Positions 23,814 to 32,877 of a DNA stretch of 64,000 bases are shown piece by piece. The position numbers and the translations under genes were made by a program. The notes beneath the pieces are model-generated. The model searched no databases, was not told where the DNA came from, and was given only the letters and a program-made list of their open reading frames with translations. The DNA is from Myxococcales bacterium (GTDB taxonomy: Bacteria > Myxococcota_A > Polyangia > Polyangiales > Ga0077539), in contig JAEUKI010000067.1 in the NCBI GenBank assembly GCA_016793325.1, positions 124,001-188,000 on the forward strand, written 5' to 3'. The stretch's first letter is position 1. The number at the start of each line of letters is the position of its first letter.

Positions 23814-25337
23814 TCACAGCGCACCTCCGAGGACGAACCCGGCGCCGCCGGGCATCGGGAGCGCGCTCACGCGCACGCGCTCTCGAACAACGGTCGTGCT
23901 GCGACCGAACACGCCGATGAGCGCGCCCGTGACGATCAGCGCTCCGCCCGTCGCGTACGAGACGATCGACAACGTGTTGAAGAGCGCGGCGTCGTCCACG
24001 TACCCCTGCCACTGACCGACGACGTCGCTGTCGTTTCGGCCGAGCTGCTGCGCTCGATTCAAGCTGCTCTGTGAAAACACGCCCAACGTGATGCCTCCGC
24101 CGATGGCCGCGAGCCCCACGGACCCGAGCACAAACGCCCCTGCAGGAACGCCTCCTCGCACCTCTCGCGTGACCTCGCGCCACTGCTCGCGCGGCGGAGG
24201 CGGATCGGTCCTCGTGCGAACGCCCACGCCGATGGAGGGACCCCCGTTGTTCGGCGGCGGATCGGCTTGCTGCTGTTGTTGAGGAAGCGAGGTCGTCGGT
24301 CCGATCGCGAGTCGCCGGAGCTGCGCGCCGTCGGTCACGGGGCTCTCGCCGATGATCGCGCCGCTGACGACGTCGACGGCGATGACCTTGTCCTCCGCTG
24401 CGATGAGACCGAACACGCGCTGCGCGCCGAGCGCCGAGCCGAGCCGCACGAGGTCCGCAGCCCAACGAGCGCGCCCGGTCTCGAGCGACGCGTAGCGAAG
24501 CGTCGGCGCGTCCAAGAGGTCGAGCGCGTTGTCGAGCTGCGCGTCGATCCGGAGCGTCGAGGTCGTCCCCGACGCGACCGTCACCGGGTGCACGAGCGAC
24601 GTGCGTCCGCCGCATCGAACGCTCACGCGGTGGTGCGTCCCAGGGGCGAGGTTCGAGAACTGCGCGGGCGTGTTTCCCACCGCGCGCCCGTCGCGAAACA
24701 CTTCGCACGCCGCCGGAACGCTCTCGACGATGAGCGACGCCGTCGCCACCTGCGCGACTTGCGCGGTAAACGCCTGGCGAACCGCGCTGCTCGCCGCGCG
24801 CGCCGAGAGCACCCGCTGCGGGTCCGCCGTCGCGAGCCGACGGAGCGCGTCGTCCGCCCTCGTCGGCGACGTTTGAATTGTGGTGTTCGCGATGAACAAC
24901 AGCGCCCTCGAGAGCTGCTCTCGCGCCTCGGGGAAGGTCGCGAGGATGTCCGCCTGCGCCTCGAGCTCAGTGGCCACGCGCTCGAGCGCGTCGAGCGCGG
25001 CGTTCATCGCGGCAGAATCGTTGGCGGCCGCCGCGTTGTTGTAGGCCGTCCGCGCGGCGTCGACGCGCCCCGCGGCGTCCGCGAGCGTGTTGGTCGCGGG
25101 CGGCCGGTGCCCGTACCGCTCGCGCAACAGCTGCGAGAGCGCCGGTCCGACCTGGGCGTTTCCCGCCAACGAAGCGCTCACGCGAGCCAACTTCGGCGCA
25201 AAATCGCTCGCAGGCGTCGTCGCCGTCGCAAGCACGATCACAGGAACGGGCCCGTCCGCCCACCCCTTTTCCTCGACAACGACCGCACAAATCGCCGCCG
25301 CCGAGGCCGCCCATCGAATCCGAGCCGTCCGAAGCAT
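23814..25337 (-). CDS. PEGA-domain membrane protein (507 aa)
   Basis: The product opens with a signal-like segment (IRWAASAAAICAVVV). Residues about 75-195 are helical (ADAAGRVDAARTAYNNAAAA). A PEGA domain follows: LIVESVPAACEVFRDGRAVG, then NLAPGTHHRVSVRCGG and SGTTSTLRIDAQ. A poly-Gln/Pro linker leads to two membrane segments (GAFVLGSVGLAAIGGGITLG and IVSYATGGALIVTGALIGVF). PEGA domains are short surface beta domains of uncertain function. The gene is divergent from a kinase that also ends in a PEGA-like domain, with only 43 bases between the start codons, so the two are probably co-regulated and may work together. Confidence 0.8.
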   Translation of the reverse strand: MLRTARIRWAASAAAICAVVVEEKGWADGPVPVIVLATATTPASDFAPKLARVSASLAGNAQVGPALSQLLRERYGHRPPATNTLADAAGRVDAARTAYNNAAAANDSAAMNAALDALERVATELEAQADILATFPEAREQLSRALLFIANTTIQTSPTRADDALRRLATADPQRVLSARAASSAVRQAFTAQVAQVATASLIVESVPAACEVFRDGRAVGNTPAQFSNLAPGTHHRVSVRCGGRTSLVHPVTVASGTTSTLRIDAQLDNALDLLDAPTLRYASLETGRARWAADLVRLGSALGAQRVFGLIAAEDKVIAVDVVSGAIIGESPVTDGAQLRRLAIGPTTSLPQQQQQADPPPNNGGPSIGVGVRTRTDPPPPREQWREVTREVRGGVPAGAFVLGSVGLAAIGGGITLGVFSQSSLNRAQQLGRNDSDVVGQWQGYVDDAALFNTLSIVSYATGGALIVTGALIGVFGRSTTVVRERVRVSALPMPGGAGFVLGGAL

Positions 25338-25366
25338 CGCTGTAGTGTTTCCGCTTTGGCGCGCAG

Positions 25367-25372
25367 TATAGT
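25367..25372 (+). promoter_or_regulatory. Putative -10 element, leaderless start of kinase
   Basis: TATAGT is separated by 8 bases from the GTG at 25381 within a 43-base divergent gap. No Shine-Dalgarno is seen. Confidence 0.45.
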
Positions 25373-25380
25373 CGAACGTC

Positions 25381-27165
25381 GTGACCTCCGGGCAGGGCGA
25401 GCGCTGGGGCAACTATCTGCTCGAAGAGCGCATCGCGGCCGGCGGCATGGCCGAGGTCTTCCGCGCGCGGCGGATCGGCGCCGTGGGGTTCAGCAAGCTC
25501 GTGTGCATCAAGCGCATGCACCGGCACCTGAGCGACGACGCTGAATTCGTGGGTCTCTTCCTCGACGAGGGCCGCACCGGCGCCAAGCTCCGCCACCGCA
25601 ACGTGATCGCCGTCGACGACCTCGGCGAGCACAACGGCCAGTACTTCATCGCGATGGAGTACATCCACGGGGTCGACCTCGCGCAGCTCGAGAGCAGGCT
25701 CCTCTCGTCGTCCGAGCCGTTTCCCCCGTCCGCCGCCGTGTACATCGCGATGGAGGTCCTCTCGGCCCTCGGCGCCGCCCACCGCGCGATCGACCCGGAC
25801 GACGGCGTCGCGCTGCAGATCGTCCACCGCGACGTCGCCCCGCACAACATCCTCGTCTCGTACTCGGGCGAGGTGAAGCTCGGTGACTTCGGCATCGCCC
25901 GCGCCGCCCGACGCGCGCAAGTGACCTCGGGCAACGTCGTCCGCGGCCGCTTCGGCTACATGCCCCTCGAGCAGCTCTCGGGCAACGCGATCGACAACCG
26001 CGCGGACCTCTATGCGCTCGGCGTCGTTCTCTACGAGATGCTCGCCGGGCAGCGCCCCTTTCTCGGCGCGACCCGCGAGGCCACGGTCGAGTCCATCGTC
26101 GCCGCGCAGGTCGTCGATCAGAAGCGCCCCATCGCCGAGCTGCGAGCGGGCCTCTCCGAAGAGCTCTGCCTCGTCGTCGACACCTTGCTCGCGAAGGACC
26201 CCGAAGAGCGCTTCTCGAGCGCCGAAGCCGCCCTCGCCGTGCTCGAACGCGCCCGTGAGCGATCGGGCGGAGCCCAAGCGCTCGCGGCGCTGCTGGCGCG
26301 GCTCTACCCCACGCAGTCGAGCGTCGCGACGGCGTCGGCGCCCGCGATCGCCGTCACGCCCACGAATTCGAGTCAAAAGGAAATTTCCTCGATCTCGAGC
26401 GTTCCGAACGAGCCCACCCGAACGAGCGCGAGCCCCGTCGCCGACGCGAGCCAACGCCGCGGCGCCGTGCTGCAAGTCGTGGCCGACGGAAGCGACCCGC
26501 TCGCCAAGCCCTTCGACACCGACCCGCGCACGACGCCCCCGACGACCATCGCGAGCACGACCGAGCCGCGCGCCGAAGCACGGCAACGCGGCGTTCGATG
26601 GCCCGTCGCGCTGCTCGCGGGATCGCTCTCGGTCGCGAGCCTCGTCGCGGTCGGGCTCGTCACGTACTCGCGCTCGCAGGGCGCCGCCCTGAACCGCGAA
26701 GTCACGAGCGAGCCACGCGATGTGCCCGACGCACGCAGCGAAGCCGTAGACGCTCAGGCCTCACCCATCGCCACGGAGCGCGCCGACAGCGGCGTCGAGG
26801 GCGAGGAGGACAGCGCGAGCACCGGGCGAACGACGCCTCGATTGAATACAATCCCACGCAATCAAAACAACGCGCCCTCGTCGCGAGACGCCGCGGTCGC
26901 AGCGCGAACGAGCGCGCCCGACGCCGCGACGCAGAGCGCAGCCAACGCGCAGCCAAACGGCCGCGGGGTGCTCCGCGTGGTGGTGACGCCGTTCGGACAG
27001 GTCTCGATCGACAACGGGCCGCTGTCCGAAGAGTTCAACGGGACGCGGGATTTTCCTGTGAGCGCGGGGCCGCATCGCGTGCGAGTGACCGGCGCCGTCG
27101 AAGTGACGCAGAACGTGACGATTGTGCCCGGCGAGACGCGCACGCTGCGGTTTCACGGGGAGTGA
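25381..27165 (+). CDS. Ser/Thr protein kinase with C-terminal PEGA-like domain
   Basis: A 594-residue eukaryotic-type kinase. Kinase features are intact: glycine-rich loop around IAAGGMAEVF, Lys44 in VCIKRM, catalytic HRDVAPHN (Asp151, Asn156) and DFG at 169-171. The HRDVAPHN form is the variant common in myxobacterial kinases. A linker of about 130 residues leads to one membrane segment near residues 405-427 (VALLAGSLSVASLVAVGLV), then an extracytoplasmic tail ending in a PEGA-like beta domain (VVTPFGQVSIDNGPL, VTIVPGETRTLRF). It would phosphorylate cytoplasmic Ser/Thr in response to an envelope signal. The GTG start fits the TATAGT hexamer 8 bases upstream. Confidence 0.92.
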   Translation: MTSGQGERWGNYLLEERIAAGGMAEVFRARRIGAVGFSKLVCIKRMHRHLSDDAEFVGLFLDEGRTGAKLRHRNVIAVDDLGEHNGQYFIAMEYIHGVDLAQLESRLLSSSEPFPPSAAVYIAMEVLSALGAAHRAIDPDDGVALQIVHRDVAPHNILVSYSGEVKLGDFGIARAARRAQVTSGNVVRGRFGYMPLEQLSGNAIDNRADLYALGVVLYEMLAGQRPFLGATREATVESIVAAQVVDQKRPIAELRAGLSEELCLVVDTLLAKDPEERFSSAEAALAVLERARERSGGAQALAALLARLYPTQSSVATASAPAIAVTPTNSSQKEISSISSVPNEPTRTSASPVADASQRRGAVLQVVADGSDPLAKPFDTDPRTTPPTTIASTTEPRAEARQRGVRWPVALLAGSLSVASLVAVGLVTYSRSQGAALNREVTSEPRDVPDARSEAVDAQASPIATERADSGVEGEEDSASTGRTTPRLNTIPRNQNNAPSSRDAAVAARTSAPDAATQSAANAQPNGRGVLRVVVTPFGQVSIDNGPLSEEFNGTRDFPVSAGPHRVRVTGAVEVTQNVTIVPGETRTLRFHGE

Positions 27166-27178
27166 GCGCCCTCGCCCT

Positions 27179-27835
27179 TCACTCCTCGCGGATGCTCTTT
27201 CGCAAGAGCCACGCGATCGCGAGGCCCGCGAAGAAGCCGCCGAGGTGCGCTGCGTTGGCCGCGGTTCGTCCGATCGCGACGTTGCGAAACGCCGTGTACG
27301 TCGCCACCGCCTGCACGATGAACCAGCCGACGATCGGCATGTACGCCGGCAATCGGTCGACCTTCACGAGGTTGAGCACGGCGATCGGCTCTTTGGGCTC
27401 GAACACCAAGCGCGCGGCCAACACCCCTGCGATCGCAGCGGACGCGCCCACCATCGGAACCGACGCCGCGGGGGTCGTCGCCCACTGCGCGATGGCCCCG
27501 ACGAAGCCCGCGGACAAGAACAGCGCCGCGAAGCGCGCCGGACCGAGGACCGCCTCGACGCGGTCGCCGAACACCCAGAGGTACAGCATGTTGACCGCGA
27601 GGTGCGCGATCGACGTGTGCAGCCACAGCGACGAAATCGCTCGCGCCCACGGACCCAAGGTCTCCGCAGCCTTGTCTACCTGCGACGGAACAAACGCCAT
27701 CGCGTCGAGCCACTCGCGCTGCGTGTACGGGTCACGCGTGCGGTGAAAGGCAAACGCCACGGCGCACAAGAGCAAGATGCTCCATGTGACCCAAGGGGTC
27801 TTGCGTGAGGGGTTTGGCTCCCAGAGAGGGATCAT
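27179..27835 (-). CDS. Rhomboid-family intramembrane serine protease
   Basis: A 218-residue, six-helix-type rhomboid. The motif HTSIAHLAVN (His73, His78, Asn82) provides the oxyanion side chains, Ser132 in MVGASAA is the nucleophile (the family usually reads GxSG; here the last Gly is Ala), and His197 in NAAHLGG completes the dyad. It would cleave membrane proteins within the bilayer. It lies downstream of the PLP enzyme (36-base gap) on the same strand, and its end converges on the kinase with 13 bases between. The two flanking genes give no hint of its substrate. Confidence 0.9.
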   Translation of the reverse strand: MIPLWEPNPSRKTPWVTWSILLLCAVAFAFHRTRDPYTQREWLDAMAFVPSQVDKAAETLGPWARAISSLWLHTSIAHLAVNMLYLWVFGDRVEAVLGPARFAALFLSAGFVGAIAQWATTPAASVPMVGASAAIAGVLAARLVFEPKEPIAVLNLVKVDRLPAYMPIVGWFIVQAVATYTAFRNVAIGRTAANAAHLGGFFAGLAIAWLLRKSIREE

Positions 27836-27871
27836 CGCGAAACAACCGAAGAAACCACGCTCGGGGGACGA

Positions 27872-29086
27872 TCATTCCTCGCGGGCGAGCAAGGCGACGA
27901 GGGCCGAGGCGAGCTGCGCGTACTGCCCTTCGTGGTTGTACCACTGCGCCGCCACGCGCACGCACCGCAGTCGATCGGGCCCGAAATTGAACACCGGCAC
28001 CTCGATGCGATGCTCTTCGAAGAGCCGCTCGTGCAAAGGATCGAAGGGAAGCGCCCCTGCCTTGGGGCCCTCGCGCCGCGCCGCAGGGAGGCACACGGTC
28101 GCGAGCGAGCCGAGCATGGCCTCGGGCGCGGGGGGCTCGACGCCCAGCGCATCACAGAGAATTCGCCGCGCTCGAACAGCGAGAAGATGATTGTGTGTGC
28201 GTACTTCACGGAGGCCTCCGGGCGCGAGGGACTCCATGAAATCAATCGCGCGCGGGATGGTGAGGACGGCGGTGGGATCGAACGTTCCACACCAGTCGAA
28301 CTCGAGCCAGAAGCGCGAGCGCCCAGCGCGCGGATCGTTGGCGCCGTGCGAGATCACCACGGGGCGCAGCGACGGTTGCAGGTCGCGGCGCGCGTGCAAG
28401 ATCGCCGCGCCCTTCGGCGCGCAGAGCCACTTGTGCGCGTTGCCGGTGTAGTACCCGGCCCCGAGGTCGTCGAGGTCTAGCTCGATCATTCCCGGGCCGT
28501 GCGCGCCGTCGACGAGCGTCTCGACGCCTCGCGCGCGCAGGGCCGCGATGATTTCACGCACAGGAAATACGACCCCCGTCGGCGACGTCACGTGGTCGAT
28601 CAGCGCGAGCCTCGTGCGCTCGGTCGTCGCCGCGAGCACGCGCTCGACCACGGTCCCTTCGTCCGCGAGCGGAAACGGAACGTCCGCCACGACGACCCTC
28701 GCCCCCTGGCGATCGGCCACGAAATGCAGCGCGTTCTTGCAGGCGTTGTACGCGTGGCTCGTCGTGAGCAGCTCGTCTCCCGGGCGCAGCTCGAGCGACC
28801 GGAGCACGGCGTTGACGCCCTCGGTCGCGTTGCGGACGAACACGAGGTCCTCGGGCTTCGCGCGGACCAGCGCCGCGACTCGTTCGCGCGCGTGGTCGAT
28901 CTTGCTCTCGAGCGTCCGCGCGAGAAAGTGCACGGGCTCGCGCTCGATCTCTGCTTGCAGCGCGCGCTGGTGCTCGATCACGACGCGGGGACACGCGCCG
29001 AACGAGCCGTGATTGAGAAACGTCACGCTCGGGTCGAGCGTCCAGAGCGCCGCGCGCGCCGCGACCGAGCTCTCGTGCGCGCTCAT
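27872..29086 (-). CDS. PLP-dependent aminotransferase class V-fold protein
   Basis: A 404-residue fold-type I PLP enzyme of the isopenicillin-N-epimerase/cysteine-desulfurase-like group. Key parts are VTFLNHGSFG near the N-terminus, RNATEGVNAV for phosphate binding, Asp193 in VDGAHGPGM, and the Schiff-base Lys219 in GNAHKWLCAPKG. Known relatives epimerise, desulfurise or deaminate amino acids; the precise reaction is not visible. The ATG overlaps the stop of the upstream lipoprotein by 4 bases (ATGA), so the two are translationally coupled, although an envelope lipoprotein and a cytoplasmic PLP enzyme are an odd pair. Confidence 0.9.
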   Translation of the reverse strand: MSAHESSVAARAALWTLDPSVTFLNHGSFGACPRVVIEHQRALQAEIEREPVHFLARTLESKIDHARERVAALVRAKPEDLVFVRNATEGVNAVLRSLELRPGDELLTTSHAYNACKNALHFVADRQGARVVVADVPFPLADEGTVVERVLAATTERTRLALIDHVTSPTGVVFPVREIIAALRARGVETLVDGAHGPGMIELDLDDLGAGYYTGNAHKWLCAPKGAAILHARRDLQPSLRPVVISHGANDPRAGRSRFWLEFDWCGTFDPTAVLTIPRAIDFMESLAPGGLREVRTHNHLLAVRARRILCDALGVEPPAPEAMLGSLATVCLPAARREGPKAGALPFDPLHERLFEEHRIEVPVFNFGPDRLRCVRVAAQWYNHEGQYAQLASALVALLAREE

Positions 29087-30243
29087 GGAAAGCAGGTCGG
29101 CCCGCCGGGGTTTGCCAGCGCGAACGCGCTCACGCTGAGCGCCTTCATCGTGAGGGCTCCGTCGGGCGCCGATTCGAAGAGGGCCGCGCCCCCCGCGAGC
29201 GCGAGAAATCCCAAGCGCCGATCGAACACTTCGCCGTTGGCGTCACACGTCGTGCGCGAGTTGCTCGAGTCCACCTGGCCCATCGCGGTGACGCGCCCCG
29301 CGAGCCACTCGACGCCGAGCTGGAGCCTGCGCATCCGCGCGGCGCACGCGCTCTGCGGAACGGACTTGAGCGTGTCCATGAGCGCGAGGAGCACGTTCGC
29401 TTGTCGATTGGTGTCGAACCGCCCGTCGACGTCGGCGAACGCTCCGTCGCCGGCCTGGGTCTGCAACGTTCGATCGACGAGCTCGAGGCCCGAGGCGACC
29501 GCGGCGTTGTTTTGCACGAGCGCTCCGCACGCGCCGAGCATGCGCGCCGCCGCCGCGAGCCACCGCGGATCGTTGATGCGATCGATCGAAAACTGCTGAA
29601 AATCGTTGGCCGTCCCGTCGAGCACCGGGATCACGTCCGCGGACGCCGCGGACACCGCCTGCGGAACCGTCGGATCCGCCGTGAACCCGCGCAGCGCCAG
29701 CGCTCCCGCGCACGCCTCGCCGAGGCCGTCGAGCGTCGCGAGGTTGTCCGACCCGCCCACCGACGGCCCCAGCGGCGGAACGAGCGTCGACTCACGCGAC
29801 AGCGACTCGATCCGAGCGCTCAACGTCGTCACGATCTCGCGCGCCCCGAGGGCGTTGTTGGTCGCCGCCGCGAGCCGCGCGTACACGCCTGGAGAAACGC
29901 CGGCCCCCAACGCTCCGGGCATCGTGATGGGCGCGCCGCCGGGCGCCCCCGCGGCGACGATCGGGTCGATCTCCGAGGCAAATCGCAGGACGAGCGCCTG
30001 ATCGACCGCGCCCGATGACAGGCTCGCGCACGGAGCGCAGTACGCCACGTTGGGGTCGAGGCCCGAGTCCTCCACGGGCATGGGCGCCGCGCCGTCGTCC
30101 ATCGCGCTCGCGTCGGTGGGCGCCTCGCCGTCGGTCACCGTCGAGCTCCCGCACAGCTCGGGCGTCGGTGGGGTCCCAGGCGGGACGCTGGTGCAGGCGG
30201 CGACCGACAAGAGCGCGAAGAGCGCGACAGAGGGGCGAAGCAT
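29083..30243 (-). CDS. Putative lipoprotein (386 aa), unknown function
   Basis: The start at 30243 gives a clean lipoprotein signal (VALFALLSVAAC). A Pro/Asp/Ala linker of about 50 residues is followed by a mostly alpha-helical body (YARLAAATNNALGAREIVTT, WLAAAARMLGACGALVQN, RQANVLLALMDTLKSV) that resembles a helical-repeat arrangement. Cys are scattered and could be paired. I do not recognise the family. A TTG four codons upstream could extend it slightly, but the lipobox spacing favours 30243. A TATCTT hexamer lies 11 bases upstream on the minus strand. It is coupled to the PLP enzyme and divergent from ptsH. Confidence 0.78.
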   Translation of the reverse strand: MLRPSVALFALLSVAACTSVPPGTPPTPELCGSSTVTDGEAPTDASAMDDGAAPMPVEDSGLDPNVAYCAPCASLSSGAVDQALVLRFASEIDPIVAAGAPGGAPITMPGALGAGVSPGVYARLAAATNNALGAREIVTTLSARIESLSRESTLVPPLGPSVGGSDNLATLDGLGEACAGALALRGFTADPTVPQAVSAASADVIPVLDGTANDFQQFSIDRINDPRWLAAAARMLGACGALVQNNAAVASGLELVDRTLQTQAGDGAFADVDGRFDTNRQANVLLALMDTLKSVPQSACAARMRRLQLGVEWLAGRVTAMGQVDSSNSRTTCDANGEVFDRRLGFLALAGGAALFESAPDGALTMKALSVSAFALANPGGPTCFP

Positions 30244-30307
30244 GGTCCGCCGCAAAGATAGCGCATTCGTGGCAGAGGACGGCAGCGTGTCTCGCAGCGA
30301 ATGGCGC

Positions 30308-30331
30308 TACACTCGAAAGGGTCAGCGGAGG
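30308..30331 (+). promoter_or_regulatory. Putative -10 element and ribosome binding site of ptsH
   Basis: TACACT (30308-30313) is followed by GGAGG (30327-30331), 7 bases before the TTG at 30339. The Shine-Dalgarno decides this unusual TTG start: no ATG or GTG fits at the beginning of the HPr fold. Confidence 0.5.
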
Positions 30332-30338
30332 TCTCTCT

Positions 30339-30617
30339 TTGTCCGAAGCGAGCGGCACGTTCACTGTCGTCAACGAGCGAGGCATGCACGCGCGCCCCGC
30401 GTCGAAGCTCGTTCGCCTCGCGTCGACGTTCAAGTGCGAGGTCACTGTCGAGAAGGACGGAGAAGTCCGCAACGCCAAGAGCGTGATGGGCGTGCTCTTG
30501 CTCTGCGGCGCCAAGGGGACGGCGCTCACCATCCGCGCCAAGGGCGACGACGCCGACGCGTGCGTAAAGGCCATCGGCGAGCTCATCGCGTCGGGCTTCG
30601 GAGAGGAGCTCTCGTGA
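30339..30617 (+). CDS. ptsH: HPr phosphocarrier protein
   Basis: A 92-residue protein, the normal size for HPr. The phosphorylated His17 lies in NERGMHARPASKLV, and the regulatory Ser48 lies in NAKSVMGVLLL, so both known phosphorylation sites are present. HPr takes phosphate from enzyme I and passes it to sugar or nitrogen-type PTS partners; a Ser at this site is the target of HPr kinase in other bacteria. The start is TTG, supported by a GGAGG 7 bases upstream. Enzyme I follows with a 4-base overlap (GTGA). No enzyme II gene lies in the window, so the role may be regulatory. Confidence 0.95.
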   Translation: MSEASGTFTVVNERGMHARPASKLVRLASTFKCEVTVEKDGEVRNAKSVMGVLLLCGAKGTALTIRAKGDDADACVKAIGELIASGFGEELS

Positions 30618-32428
30618 GTCAGGGCGGCGCCGACGAATCGGGACGAAGGCTCGCGCTGTCCGAAGAGCCGCCCGCGCGCCTCGTGGGCGCCGCCGCCGCG
30701 CCCGGCGTCGTGATCGGTCGCGTCGTGATCCTCGATCGACGCAAGGTGCAGGTGCCTCGAAGGCACGTCGAAGAGAGCGAGGTCGAGCAAGAGGTCTCGC
30801 GCCTGCGCGGTGCGATCAACGCGGCGCGCACGCAGCTCGAGGGCATTCGCTCGACGCTCCCGTCCGACGCCAAGGACCACGGGCTCATCCTCGATGCGCA
30901 CTTGCTCATGCTCGACGACGCGCTGCTCGTCGACGAAGCCGAGGCCGCGATCCGCGCCGAGCGCGTCAACGCCGAGTGGGGGCTTCGCAAGAGCGTCGAG
31001 CAGATCAAAGCGCTCTTCGAGCGCGCCGAAGACGACTATTTTCGCGAGCGCCGGAGCGACGTTGATTTCGTGGGCGAGCGCGTGCTCCGTCAGCTCATGG
31101 GCACCGCGCAGGACGTCCCCAAGGCGCGCGGCGACGGAGAGAGCGAGCCGACGGTCCTCGTGGCGCACGAGCTCTCGCCGGCAGACACCGTGAGCTTGCA
31201 GCACAAGGGGTTCGCGGCGTTCGTCACGGACGTGGGGAGCGCGACGTCGCACACGGCGATCATGGCGCGGGCGCTCGGGCTGCCTGCGGTCGTCGGCGCG
31301 CAGGGGGCGACGAAGTTTCTCGCGACCGGGGACAGGGTCATCGTCGATGGGCTCCGCGGGATCGTTCAGCTCCGCCCAAACGCCGAGCAGCTGCTCGCCG
31401 CCGAAGCGCGCCGTCGTCGCTACGCGCAGTTCGTTCGAAGCCTCGACGCCAATCGAGATCAGCCCGCGGCCACCTCCTGCGGGACGCCCATCGCCCTGCG
31501 CGCCAACATCGAGCTGCCCACCGAAGCGCTGCTCGCGCGCGAGCACGGCGCAGACGGCGTCGGGCTGTATCGAACAGAGTTTCTCTACATCGATCGAAGG
31601 CAGCCCCCGTCGGAAGAAGAGCAGACCGAGGTCTACACCGCGGTGGTGCAAGCGATGGGCGGGCGCCCTGTCACGCTGCGGACGTTCGACATCGGCGGAG
31701 ACAAGTTTTCGACGGCCTTTCGCTTGCCGCGCGAGATGAACCCCGCGCTCGGATTGCGCGCGGTTCGCCTCGCGCTTCGCGAGCGAGAGGTGTTTCGCGC
31801 GCAGCTCCGCGCGATGCTCCGCGCGTCCACAGCCGGCCCGGTGCGGATCATGATCCCGATGATCGCCACGGTCGCCGAGCTTCGCGCCGCGCGCGCCGAG
31901 CTCGACGCCGCCCGAGGCGAGCTCGAGGCGAGAGGAACGCGGGTGCCCGACGTCCCCCTCGGGATCATGATCGAGACCCCGAGCGCCGTATTCGTGGCTG
32001 ATTTGCTCGCCAAAGAGAGCGCCTTCTTCTCGATCGGGACCAACGACCTCGTCCAGTACGCCCTCGCCATCGACCGCGGAAACGAGCACGTCGCCTACCT
32101 CGCCCGCCCGCTCGATCCAGCGATCTTGCGCGCGATTTCACAAGCCGCCGCCGCCGCGAAACACGCAGGAATTCCCTGCGCGTTGTGCGGCGCGATGGCC
32201 TCGGACCTCTTGTTCGCGCCGCTGCTCGTCGGCCTCGGCGTCGGCGAGCTCAGCGTCGATCCGCACGCGGTTCCTTCGGTCAAAGCCGCGCTCGGGCGCG
32301 TCTCGCTCCGCGAGGCCCGCGACGTCGCCAGCCGCGCCCTCGTGCTCGCCACCGCGGACGAAGTCGAGCAGCTCGTCCGCGAGAGCTTCACCCACAAGCT
32401 CTCGGACTTGCTGTCCGCGGGCGAGTGA
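30614..32428 (+). CDS. ptsI: PTS enzyme I (phosphoenolpyruvate-protein phosphotransferase)
   Basis: A 604-residue enzyme that moves phosphate from phosphoenolpyruvate to HPr. The active His is near residue 213 in GSATSHTAIMARALGLP. The PEP-binding barrel shows DGVGLYRTEFLYID, LRTFDIGGDKF and IMIPMIATVAE, the signature LGIMIETPSAV with SIGTNDLVQY, and the Cys-containing CALCGAMASD. All expected motifs are intact and the length is slightly above the usual 570-580. The GTG start overlaps the ptsH stop by 4 bases and is preceded by GAGAGGAG. It is in an operon with ptsH; with no enzyme II nearby the pair may serve a regulatory PTS. Confidence 0.96.
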   Translation: MSQGGADESGRRLALSEEPPARLVGAAAAPGVVIGRVVILDRRKVQVPRRHVEESEVEQEVSRLRGAINAARTQLEGIRSTLPSDAKDHGLILDAHLLMLDDALLVDEAEAAIRAERVNAEWGLRKSVEQIKALFERAEDDYFRERRSDVDFVGERVLRQLMGTAQDVPKARGDGESEPTVLVAHELSPADTVSLQHKGFAAFVTDVGSATSHTAIMARALGLPAVVGAQGATKFLATGDRVIVDGLRGIVQLRPNAEQLLAAEARRRRYAQFVRSLDANRDQPAATSCGTPIALRANIELPTEALLAREHGADGVGLYRTEFLYIDRRQPPSEEEQTEVYTAVVQAMGGRPVTLRTFDIGGDKFSTAFRLPREMNPALGLRAVRLALREREVFRAQLRAMLRASTAGPVRIMIPMIATVAELRAARAELDAARGELEARGTRVPDVPLGIMIETPSAVFVADLLAKESAFFSIGTNDLVQYALAIDRGNEHVAYLARPLDPAILRAISQAAAAAKHAGIPCALCGAMASDLLFAPLLVGLGVGELSVDPHAVPSVKAALGRVSLREARDVASRALVLATADEVEQLVRESFTHKLSDLLSAGE

Positions 32429-32588
32429 CTCCATTCCCCGTTCTCCCCCACGCAAATCTCACAGCTTGCCATCACCGATCGGTCAGAGGGAAGCTTTCGC
32501 GAGCCTCCCATCGTACACTCGACGTACTCGCTTCGAGGCTCGGCGCACACGCACGAGACCTTCACGCGACTCGAAAGGAGCCTCTCCT

Positions 32589-32807
32589 ATGCGCGCTCAT
32601 CGCTTCTCGGCTGTCGCCGCCCTCGCCCTCGGCATCGCTTCGATCACCGGCTGTATCGTCCGTTCGCAGCCCGCGTACTACTACCAGCCCGCCCCGCGGC
32701 CCGTGTACTACGTCCGCCCCGCGCCTCGCGTGTACTACACGCGCCCGGCGGTCGTCGTCGCCCAGCCCGTCGCCCAGCCCGTGACGACCACCGTCGTCTA
32801 CCGCTGA
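32589..32807 (+). CDS. Small Tyr/Pro-rich lipoprotein (72 aa)
   Basis: The product has a lipoprotein signal ending ASITGC (Cys22), followed by a low-complexity segment of Tyr, Pro, Val and Arg (QPAYYYQPAPRP, YYVRPAPRVYY) and a short Val/Gln/Pro tail. No fold can be assigned; such segments often occur in envelope or spore-coat-like proteins. The start is well supported: AAAGGAG at 32574-32580 lies 8 bases before the ATG. The gene is followed directly by the second palindromic repeat. It looks like a normal, independently expressed small envelope gene. Confidence 0.78.
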   Translation: MRAHRFSAVAALALGIASITGCIVRSQPAYYYQPAPRPVYYVRPAPRVYYTRPAVVVAQPVAQPVTTTVVYR

Positions 32808-32877
32808 ACAACGCGCGGCGGCCAGCGGACGACGGAGCAGCAGCGAGCGGGGGCGCGGCAGCAAGCAGCCACTCGAG

